Notes under the pieces: model-generated
Database searches by the model: none
What the model was told of the DNA's origin: nothing
Seen by the model: the letters and a program-made list of their open reading frames with translations, nothing else
DNA from: Lachnospiraceae bacterium
GTDB lineage: Bacteria; Bacillota; Clostridia; Lachnospirales; Lachnospiraceae
Direction of reading: 5' to 3'
NCBI GenBank assembly: GCA_900766925.1
Contig: CAAFXG010000549.1
Coordinates: forward strand, 1-5,576
Length of the DNA stretch: 5,576 nucleotides
Position numbers and translations under genes: made by a program
Shown: positions 1-5,394 of the stretch, in pieces
Position numbering within the stretch: position 1 is the stretch's first letter
How the letters are laid out: every line of letters begins with the position of its first letter

Positions 1-1
1 G

Positions 2-139
2 GGAATGCAGGAAAAACAAGAGCAATTAATTTATAAACTGTCTGTTTCTTATCAGGCAACGATAAAGGCGTTAATAGCACAATTTGAGGAAAACAATTGT
101 AAAAAATCAGACAAATTTACAACAGTGCCCAAAAACTAG
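2..139 (+). CDS. C-terminal end of an unrecognised protein (5' end outside window)
   Basis: An open frame enters from the left edge and gives 45 residues before TAG at 137-139. The visible part is hydrophilic and probably helical (start MQEKQEQLIYKLSVSYQ), with a Lys/Asn-rich tail ending TTVPKN. There is an ATG at position 5, but nothing upstream is visible to judge whether it is a start, so I treat the gene as truncated by the window. The end is supported by a terminator that overlaps the stop codon. I do not recognise the family. A small transcriptional regulator (MarR- or TetR-like helical tail) would fit the setting, but no DNA-binding domain is in view, so this is a guess. Confidence 0.5.
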   Translation, partial: GMQEKQEQLIYKLSVSYQATIKALIAQFEENNCKKSDKFTTVPKN

Positions 140-156
140 GACACTGTTATTTTTTT
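121..156 (+). terminator. Rho-independent terminator of the left-edge gene
   Basis: AACAGTG at 121-127 pairs perfectly with CACTGTT at 142-148. Two further C-G pairs (128-129 with 139-140) are possible past a bulged A. The stem is followed by an A and a run of seven T (150-156). The stop codon of the upstream frame (137-139) lies inside the hairpin, an arrangement common in compact clostridial genomes. This separates the left-edge gene from the radical SAM gene, which should therefore have its own promoter in 157-276. Confidence 0.8.
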
Positions 157-162
157 GCCCAT

Positions 163-205
163 ATGAATGAAATGTTAATTGAATTATTATTATGACATAT
201 AAGGA
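163..205 (+). repeat. 43-bp imperfect direct repeat, copy 1
   Basis: This stretch matches 4745-4787 at 39 of 43 positions without gaps; the mismatches are at repeat positions 6, 11, 17 and 29. The longest identical parts are GTGAATTATTAT-like sequence (T instead of G in this copy) and ATGACATATAAGGA. Copy 1 lies in the leader of the radical SAM gene, just after the upstream terminator. In copy 2 the last bases, AAGGA, continue into a full AAGGAGG ribosome binding site. Here they continue as AAGGACAC and no start codon follows at a suitable distance. It may be a shared operator or promoter, or the remnant of a duplicated gene start. Confidence 0.85.
175..203 (+). promoter_or_regulatory. Possible promoter of the radical SAM operon
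   Basis: TTAATT (175-180) and TATAAG (198-203) are 17 bp apart. The downstream box matches TATAAT at five of six positions; the upstream box is a poor match to TTGACA (three of six). A start near 210 would give a leader of roughly 65 nt including the GGAGG site at 264-268. The same boxes occur in repeat copy 2. There a start at the equivalent place would fall after the ribosome binding site of the next gene, so the element may not act as a promoter in both places. A promoter must lie between the terminator and the gene, but this exact placement is weak. Confidence 0.3.
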
Positions 206-276
206 CACGGATTCAGCGAGAACTGATAGGGTAAGTGTATGGATAAACAAGGTGATAAAATTCGGAGGTACTAAAT

Positions 277-1653
277 ATGGAAACTATTAGTCACGCAGTT
301 GAGAGAAAAGCTTTTGAGGTAGCACTTGATTCGTTAATGAAAAAGGCACAGAAAAATCGTTCGGAAGGATATGTTGAAATTGTCAACATGATTGAGAAGG
401 TACTGAAGGACGGTTGGAAGCCGGAAGCTTATGAGAGGCTTCGTGTTACACTTGGGAAGGATGGCAAGTGGACACAGTTTTTTAACAACTTACTTGATAA
501 TTGTGACGTGGAATATCTTAAGGGACTCATGATGACATTTGGATATGAAGGGGGTTTTCGCGGATTTAGAGAAACACAGAAGAACGCTAAAAAACTTGGG
601 ATGCCTCATCTCCCATGGGTTATTTTGTTTGATCCAACCAGCGCATGTAATCTGAAGTGTACCGGCTGCTGGGCTGCAGATTATAAGCATACATTAAGCC
701 TTTCAAATGAGGACATGGATAGTATTGTTACTCAGGGTAAGGAACTTGGAATTCATGAATATGTCTTAACAGGTGGCGAACCAATGGTTAGAAAGAAGGA
801 TTTGCTTGCCCTTGCAAAGAAACATAGTGATTGTGGGTTTATGATCTTTACAAATGGTACATTGGTAGACCAGGAATTCTGTGATGGTATGAAGGAATGC
901 AAGAATATTATCCTTTCCATGAGTATTGAAGGTTTTGATGAGGCAACAGATGCCAGACGTGGTCAGGGTGTATTCAATAAGGTAATGGATACCATGGACC
1001 TATTAAGAAAGAATGGCCTTCCTTATGGAACTTCTATATGTTACACCCGCGCGAATTGTGAAGCCGTGACAAGTGATGAATTTCTAGACTTCTTAATTGA
1101 AAAGGGAGTAGCGTTTTCTTGGTTCTTCCATTATATGCCGGTAGGAAATGATGCAGCACCAGAACTGATTCCTACACCAGAGCAGAGAGAATATATGTAC
1201 CATAGAATTCGTGATATCAGAGGATATGAAGGTGGAAAGCCAATCTTCTTAATGGATTTCCAAAATGATGGTGAATTTGTAAGCGGTTGTGTGGCTGGAG
1301 GAAAATATTATTGTCATATCAATCCGGCAGGTGATGTGGAACCTTGTGTATTTATTCATTATTCTGGTGCTAACATTCACGAGAAGAGTTTAATGGAATG
1401 TTTGACTCAACCATTATTTAAGGCTTATCAGAAGGCTCAGCCATTTAACGAGAACCTTCTTCAGCCTTGTCCAATGCTTGAGAACCCGGAAGTGTTAAGG
1501 GAACTCGTGTCACAGACTGATGCACATAGTACTGATATGATGAGCCCAGAGAGCTGTGACCACCTTTGTGGCAAGTGTGACAATTATGCCAAAGAGTGGC
1601 AACCAGTAGCTGATAAGCTATGGTCATCAAATCACCCTGATTATAAGAAATAA
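277..1653 (+). CDS. Radical SAM enzyme with SPASM-like Cys-rich C-terminus
   Basis: This 458-residue protein starts at ATG 277, 8 nt after a GGAGG site (264-268). An N-terminal helical region (about 1-110) precedes the radical SAM core. The core has CNLKCTGC (C124, C128, C131), which binds the [4Fe-4S] cluster that cleaves S-adenosylmethionine, and TGGEP at 165-169, the usual SAM-contact motif. The C-terminal part has seven further cysteines (C338, C346, C357, C398, C427, C431, C434) spaced as in SPASM/twitch domains, so one or two auxiliary Fe-S clusters are likely. It should be cytoplasmic and oxygen-sensitive; no signal peptide or membrane helix is visible. The substrate is unknown. SPASM proteins often modify peptides, but no precursor peptide gene is nearby. 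The adjoining dehydratase-type genes point instead to a small-molecule or lipid substrate. Distant HpnH-like or membrane-spanning-lipid synthase (MSS) relatives are possible. The family call is firm; the function is inference. Confidence 0.92.
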   Translation: METISHAVERKAFEVALDSLMKKAQKNRSEGYVEIVNMIEKVLKDGWKPEAYERLRVTLGKDGKWTQFFNNLLDNCDVEYLKGLMMTFGYEGGFRGFRETQKNAKKLGMPHLPWVILFDPTSACNLKCTGCWAADYKHTLSLSNEDMDSIVTQGKELGIHEYVLTGGEPMVRKKDLLALAKKHSDCGFMIFTNGTLVDQEFCDGMKECKNIILSMSIEGFDEATDARRGQGVFNKVMDTMDLLRKNGLPYGTSICYTRANCEAVTSDEFLDFLIEKGVAFSWFFHYMPVGNDAAPELIPTPEQREYMYHRIRDIRGYEGGKPIFLMDFQNDGEFVSGCVAGGKYYCHINPAGDVEPCVFIHYSGANIHEKSLMECLTQPLFKAYQKAQPFNENLLQPCPMLENPEVLRELVSQTDAHSTDMMSPESCDHLCGKCDNYAKEWQPVADKLWSSNHPDYKK

Positions 1654-1660
1654 AATATGA

Positions 1661-1676
1661 GTTGTCATTGGACAAC
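1661..1676 (+). other. Short perfect hairpin after the radical SAM gene
   Basis: GTTGTC (1661-1666), a 4-nt loop ATTG and GACAAC (1671-1676) form a perfect 6-bp inverted repeat that starts 8 nt after the stop codon. No T run follows, so it is not a standard terminator. It could protect the 3' end of the upstream message, mark a processing point, or be a protein-binding palindrome. It is short enough to be chance. Confidence 0.4.
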
Positions 1677-1696
1677 AAGCCATAAAACATATCTGA

Positions 1697-1773
1697 GGTT
1701 CTGAGGGTTTGCATTTGGGCTTGGATGAATGCAAAAAGCATCCAGTGCCGTTAGTGAACCCTTTTTCTTGTTT
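1697..1773 (+). terminator. Foldable spacer element ending in a T tract: attenuator or structured leader
   Basis: The outer stem AGGGTT (1704-1709) pairs with AACCCT (1757-1762) and runs straight into TTTTTCTTGTTT. Inside it, GGCTTGGATG (1718-1727) pairs with CATCCAGTGCC (1739-1749), with one bulged T and one G-T pair. A further 8-bp complement, TTTGCATT (1708-1715) with AATGCAAA (1728-1735), puts its 3' strand in the inner hairpin's loop, so it could form a pseudoknot or an alternative fold. GGTTC (1697-1701) can also compete for GAACC (1756-1760). The likely role is partial termination or conditional read-through between the radical SAM gene and the three genes after it. I do not recognise a known riboswitch class. 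Confidence 0.5.
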
Positions 1774-1800
1774 GCCAATAACTAAATAGGAGAAAAGGAT

Positions 1801-2715
1801 ATGATAATAGGATTGCCAAGGGCGCTTTTATATTACCGATATGGAACATTATGGAAGGAATTTTTTGATTCCTTGGGAGTTCAGACAGCAGTAAGCCCTA
1901 AAACAAATGCAAAGATTTTGGAAATTGGTTCAACAAAATCAGTTGACGAAACATGTTTGTCAGCAAAGATTTATATGGGACACGTGGAAAGTCTTTTGGA
2001 TAAATGTGATTACATTTTGATTCCGAGAGTTACAGGATTTGGAGTTAGAAGAACCATGTGCACCAGATGTCAATCCTTGTATGATTTGGTCAGAAATGTT
2101 TTTTCAGAGAAAAAGGACAAATTTCTTGCCTTTGATATAGATGAGCATGCAGGAATGGATGAATTCAAAACCTTAAGTGAGATTGGATGTAAGCTGGGAT
2201 TCGATAAGAAAAAAGTGAAAAAAGCTTATAGTGAAGCGGTTAAAAAAGATAAGGAACAGTGGAAAAACCAGTTAAAGAAGCAGGATGCACTTGTGAGACA
2301 GCCTGGTAGCAAGATTCTTGTAGTTGGACACAGCTATGTTTTGGAGGATGATTATCTTGGAAAAAGAATCTTTGATTATATGAAGGAACAGGGGGTAGTT
2401 ACTATCCGAGCAGATATCTTAAATCGTGAAGATGCAAGAAAGAAGAGCGCTGAAATTTCGCCAACCCTTAAATGGGAGATTAATCGTGAACTGATTGGAG
2501 GAATTGAAAAATATAAAAATATGGTAGATGGAATTCTTCTTGTCAGTGTTTATCCTTGTGGTCCAGATTCGTTGACCAATGAAATGATTGTAAGAGAATA
2601 CAATAAGCTTCCTATTTTATCTTTGATATTAGATGAGCAGGATGGAATTGCAGGTATGGAAACAAGAATGGAAAGCTTCTTAGATATCATTAATTTCAGG
2701 AAGGAATTGGAATAA
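1801..2715 (+). CDS. DUF2229-like protein, acyl-CoA dehydratase/activase-associated
   Basis: The 304-residue product begins at ATG 1801, 8 nt after AGGAG (1788-1792). Its N-terminus (IGLPRALLYYRYG, then ETCLSAK with C52 and GHVESLL) is the pattern of the CoA-enzyme-activase-associated domain DUF2229. Likely Fe-S ligands are C52, C87 and/or C90 (MCTRC) and C253 (YPCGPDSL). The C-terminal MGTRMESF-like segment (TRMESF at 288-293) is shared with HgdB-type subunits. A lysine-rich, probably helical stretch (about 132-165) separates the two halves. This domain is usually part of a much larger fused chain, so a free-standing copy is notable. With the next gene it probably makes a cluster-binding heterodimer that accepts electrons from the activase encoded last in the operon. 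No transmembrane segment or signal is seen. The substrate is not deducible. Confidence 0.8.
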   Translation: MIIGLPRALLYYRYGTLWKEFFDSLGVQTAVSPKTNAKILEIGSTKSVDETCLSAKIYMGHVESLLDKCDYILIPRVTGFGVRRTMCTRCQSLYDLVRNVFSEKKDKFLAFDIDEHAGMDEFKTLSEIGCKLGFDKKKVKKAYSEAVKKDKEQWKNQLKKQDALVRQPGSKILVVGHSYVLEDDYLGKRIFDYMKEQGVVTIRADILNREDARKKSAEISPTLKWEINRELIGGIEKYKNMVDGILLVSVYPCGPDSLTNEMIVREYNKLPILSLILDEQDGIAGMETRMESFLDIINFRKELE

Positions 2716-2718
2716 ATT

Positions 2719-3792
2719 ATGGAAAAAGAATTGAAGATAGCTTTTCCAAGGTTCGGTTATTACAATCTGGTAATTAAATATTTTGTAGAGCAGGGATTGG
2801 GGCAGACTTATATTTTACAGCCACAGATGACAAGAAGAACATTGGAGATTGGAAGTAAATATAGCCCTGATACCGTATGTACGCCATTCAAGTTTACCCT
2901 TGGGAGTATGATTGAAGCCCTGGATCAGGGGGCTGACATGCTTGTTACACCATATGGATTATGCAGATTAGGATATTATGGGGAACCACAAGCAAGGATT
3001 CTTAGAGATTTGGGATATGAGTTTGAAATGTTGAATCTGGCAGAATATACAACAGGTAAAAAGGTTGATTATCTGAAATCATTCAGTAGATTTTGTTCAA
3101 AGAATAAAGCAGTAAAAATGGCTGCAGTCGGTGCAGAGGCTATTAAGATGCTGGAATATATTGATGAAATTCAGGATGATTATTATCAGAATTTAGGTTT
3201 TGAGGTGCAAAAAGGTCAATGTAACAGAATCTTTCAAGATTTTTTAAATCATATGGAGACAGCTCAGAACCGAAAGGATATAGATCAAGCATATCATACT
3301 GCTAAAAAAGAATTTTGTAATATTGAACTGAGAAAAGACAGACATCCACTTAGAGTGGGGATTATAGGTGAATACTATACCGTACAGGATGATTTTGCAA
3401 ATTGTGAGATTGAAAAGCATCTTGCAGAGCTTGGAGTAGAGGTTCATAGATGGATGAACGTAACTCACAGAAATTTCCGTTATCCAGGAGAGAAAAACCT
3501 AAATGTTGCAATTAAGAATTACTGCACATACGAAATGGGTCCTACTTCCACGGCAAATATCTGGTGCGCAAAGAAATATGCAGAGGAAGGCTATGATGGA
3601 ATTATTCATGTGAAATCTGCTGGTTGTACACCGGAGATTGACATTATGCCAGTCTTACAGAATATCGGAAAAGAATATAAGATACCTATTCTGTATCTTA
3701 CCTATGATTCACAGATCAGTGATACAGGACTAATGACAAGAATTGAAGCATTTTACGATATGATACAGATGAGAAAGAAGGTTTACGAATGA
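2719..3792 (+). CDS. 2-hydroxyacyl-CoA dehydratase (HgdB/D-type) subunit-like protein
   Basis: This 357-residue protein starts 3 nt after the previous stop with only a weak, distant AAGGAA (2701-2706) before it, so translation is probably coupled. Recognisable family blocks are KIAFPRFGYYN (6-16), the DTVCTPFKF block with C54, LCRLGYYGEPQ with C82, LRVGIIGEYYTVQDDF (211-226), SAGCTPEIDIMP with C303, and TRIEAFYDM (340-348) at the C-terminus. C54, C82 and C303 are placed like C52, C87/C90 and C253 of its neighbour and probably hold a [4Fe-4S] or related cluster. The GEYY block and the LCRxGxY block match the C-terminal part of the large fused activase-dehydratase proteins rather than classical HgdB of glutamate fermentation. 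The expected role is the reductase or dehydratase half of an ATP-driven two-component system. The actual substrate is unknown. Confidence 0.8.
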   Translation: MEKELKIAFPRFGYYNLVIKYFVEQGLGQTYILQPQMTRRTLEIGSKYSPDTVCTPFKFTLGSMIEALDQGADMLVTPYGLCRLGYYGEPQARILRDLGYEFEMLNLAEYTTGKKVDYLKSFSRFCSKNKAVKMAAVGAEAIKMLEYIDEIQDDYYQNLGFEVQKGQCNRIFQDFLNHMETAQNRKDIDQAYHTAKKEFCNIELRKDRHPLRVGIIGEYYTVQDDFANCEIEKHLAELGVEVHRWMNVTHRNFRYPGEKNLNVAIKNYCTYEMGPTSTANIWCAKKYAEEGYDGIIHVKSAGCTPEIDIMPVLQNIGKEYKIPILYLTYDSQISDTGLMTRIEAFYDMIQMRKKVYE

Positions 3793-4736
3793 AAGAGGCC
3801 TATCTTGGAATTGATATTGGTTCCATTTCAACAAAGGGGGTCATTATTGATGAGAATAAGAACATTTTGGCAAGTTCATATATCTGGACAGAGGGAAATC
3901 CAGTGGGAGCTACAAAACAGCTTATAAGAAATCTTGAGAAACAGTTTGATAAGAAAAACTATAAAATTGTGGCAACTGGAACAACAGGAAGTGCAAGAAA
4001 ATTAGTAGGAAGTGTAGTAGGTGCAAATATTGTTAAAAATGAAATAACTGCACATGCCGTAGGTACAACTACATTTTATCCTGATGTTAAAACTATATTA
4101 GAAATCGGAGGCCAGGATTCAAAAATAATACTTGTTGAAAATGGTGTTGCGGTTGATTATGCGATGAATACCTTATGCGCTGCTGGAACAGGCGCTTTTC
4201 TTTCGAGTCAGGCAAAAAGACTTGGATATGAGGTTGAAGAGCTTGGAGAAATAGCAAAAAAATCAAATCACCCAACAAAAATTGCTGCACGGTGCACGGT
4301 GTTTGCAGAGTCAGATCTGGTTCATAAGATTCAGATGGGACATACCAGAGAGGATATCGTGGCAGGTCTTTGTCAGGCGGTGGTACTTAATTATTTAAAT
4401 AATGTTGGCAAAGGGAAAAAAATAGTTTCACCAGTTGTTTTTCAGGGTGGCGTTAGTAAAAATAGTGGAGTTGTTGAAGCTTTTGAGCGAGAACTGGGAT
4501 GCAAGGTTATTATTGATGAAAATGGACATCTCATGGGGGCTATTGGGGTAGCAATTCTTGCTATGAAATCAGAAAACAGGAAGGATTTTGATTTTAATGT
4601 TGAGAAACAGGAATTTATTACAAGAGAGGCAACCTGCGGAAAGTGTCCAAATAATTGTGAAATTGTCTGTGTGTATAAAGACAATGTGATGATTGATGCA
4701 TGGGGCAATCGTTGCGAGAGAGGACAGATTATTTAG
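3789..4736 (+). CDS. Acyl-CoA dehydratase activase (BadF/BadG/BcrA/BcrD ATPase, HgdC-like) with Cys-rich tail
   Basis: The start overlaps the previous stop by 4 nt (ATGA), with AAGAAGG at 3775-3781, so translation is coupled. The 315-residue protein is an ASKHA-fold ATPase. It has the phosphate-binding loop GIDIGSISTKG (7-17), GTTGSARK (64-71), EIGGQDSK (105-112), and NTLCAAGTGAFL with C130. It then has AARCTVFAESD with C169, and FQGGVSKN (218-225). C130 and C169 correspond to the two cysteines per monomer that hold the bridging [4Fe-4S] cluster of HgdC homodimers. ATP hydrolysis would raise one electron to very low potential for transfer to the two upstream proteins. Residues from about 278 form an extension beyond the usual activase of about 260 residues. 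It has C283, C286, C290, C294 and C309 ending GNRCERG, a segment I know from fused activase proteins. The family is certain; the physiological acceptor is inferred from the operon. Confidence 0.93.
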   Translation: MKEAYLGIDIGSISTKGVIIDENKNILASSYIWTEGNPVGATKQLIRNLEKQFDKKNYKIVATGTTGSARKLVGSVVGANIVKNEITAHAVGTTTFYPDVKTILEIGGQDSKIILVENGVAVDYAMNTLCAAGTGAFLSSQAKRLGYEVEELGEIAKKSNHPTKIAARCTVFAESDLVHKIQMGHTREDIVAGLCQAVVLNYLNNVGKGKKIVSPVVFQGGVSKNSGVVEAFERELGCKVIIDENGHLMGAIGVAILAMKSENRKDFDFNVEKQEFITREATCGKCPNNCEIVCVYKDNVMIDAWGNRCERGQII

Positions 4737-4744
4737 AAGCTTTT

Positions 4745-4787
4745 ATGAAAGAAACGTTAAGTGAATTATTATCATGACATATAAGGA
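4745..4787 (+). repeat. 43-bp imperfect direct repeat, copy 2
   Basis: This is the partner of 163-205 (39 of 43 identical). It begins 8 nt after the activase stop codon, and its last bases (AAGGA, 4783-4787) are the first part of the AAGGAGG ribosome binding site of the DUF308 gene. TTAAGT (4757-4762) and TATAAG (4780-4785) keep the 17-bp spacing seen in copy 1. The copy sits where a second promoter or operator would be expected, between the reductase genes and the membrane-protein gene. No terminator is visible in 4737-4797, so read-through from the upstream genes is also likely. Confidence 0.85.
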
Positions 4788-4797
4788 GGTTTGCTAT

Positions 4798-5364
4798 ATG
4801 AGTAACTTAAAAACAGTAAAGAATGTGTATGTGGTAATGACAATATGCTGTATTGTCGGCGGTACAATACTATTCGTTTGGCCGGGATTAGGACTGGATG
4901 TTTTATGTAAGATTTGTGGGGGATTTTTCCTGGTATATGGAATGGCAAAGCTATCGAGTTATTTCACAAAAGATTTGTTTCAATTAGCATTTCAATTTGA
5001 TTTTGGCTTGGGTATTGTATCGATTATATTAGGAGCTTTGATGATTTTCAGGACAGATCATATTGTTGGATTTCTTGCCTTTTGCATTGGCATATTTATG
5101 TTAATAGATGCTGCACTAAAAATACAGACGGCATTTGAGGCAAGGCGCTTTGGAATTGAAAAATGGAAATGGATCTTGGTAATGGCTATAGCAGCTGGGA
5201 TTATTGGAGCGTTTCTTTTGTTTTCACCCATGAAAGCAACAAATTTAATTGTTAGAATGGTTGGAATAGGTATCTGCTTCGATGGAATAATGAATCTTGT
5301 AGTAGTTACAAATACAGTAAAAACGATTAAAAATACAGAAAAAGAAATAATCGATATTGATTAA
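4798..5364 (+). CDS. DUF308/HdeD-family six-helix membrane protein
   Basis: I choose ATG 4798 (MSNLKTVKN) because AAGGAGG at 4783-4789 lies 8 nt before it. An in-frame ATG at 4774 would add 8 residues but would put that ribosome binding site inside the gene. The 188-residue product has six hydrophobic segments at about 10-27, 33-50, 67-84, 89-107, 124-142 and 148-169, and a charged C-terminal tail. It is built from three helix-pair repeats: GGTILFVWP, LGALMIFRT and IGAFLLFSP each begin a unit with a later Gly-rich helix. That architecture is typical of DUF308/HdeD proteins of the inner membrane, some of which are linked to acid stress, but the biochemical role is unknown. It lies between the dehydratase-type genes and a possible second radical SAM gene 30 nt downstream, which suggests co-transcription with the latter. 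Confidence 0.82.
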   Translation: MSNLKTVKNVYVVMTICCIVGGTILFVWPGLGLDVLCKICGGFFLVYGMAKLSSYFTKDLFQLAFQFDFGLGIVSIILGALMIFRTDHIVGFLAFCIGIFMLIDAALKIQTAFEARRFGIEKWKWILVMAIAAGIIGAFLLFSPMKATNLIVRMVGIGICFDGIMNLVVVTNTVKTIKNTEKEIIDID

Positions 5365-5394
5365 GAAATAAAAATATGAACGGAGGAATTTAAG

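Noticed and set aside
490..690. Minus-strand open frame of 66 codons inside the radical SAM gene
   Set aside because: It lies wholly opposite a well-supported gene, has no recognisable domain, and its composition looks like a shadow of the + strand codons.
1445..1741. Minus-strand open frame of 98 codons covering the radical SAM 3' end and spacer
   Set aside because: It overlaps the conserved Cys-rich end of the radical SAM protein and the foldable spacer, and no family features are seen in the translation.
1654..1800. Known riboswitch (T-box, SAM, cobalamin, tetrahydrofolate) in the spacer
   Set aside because: I could not find the conserved core motifs of these classes. The element is reported only as an unassigned foldable attenuator.
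3244..3468. Minus-strand open frame of 74 codons inside the HgdB-like gene
   Set aside because: It is opposite conserved family blocks of the + strand gene; its hydrophobic look comes from reading AT-rich codons backwards.
4093..4708. Two minus-strand open frames inside the activase gene (4093-4290 and 4442-4708)
   Set aside because: Both are opposite the conserved activase motifs and Cys tail, have no recognisable product, and are best explained as shadows.
4737..4797. Possible terminator after the activase gene
   Set aside because: Only a 4-bp CTTT/AAAG pairing is visible and no T tract follows a stem, so there is no support for transcription ending here.
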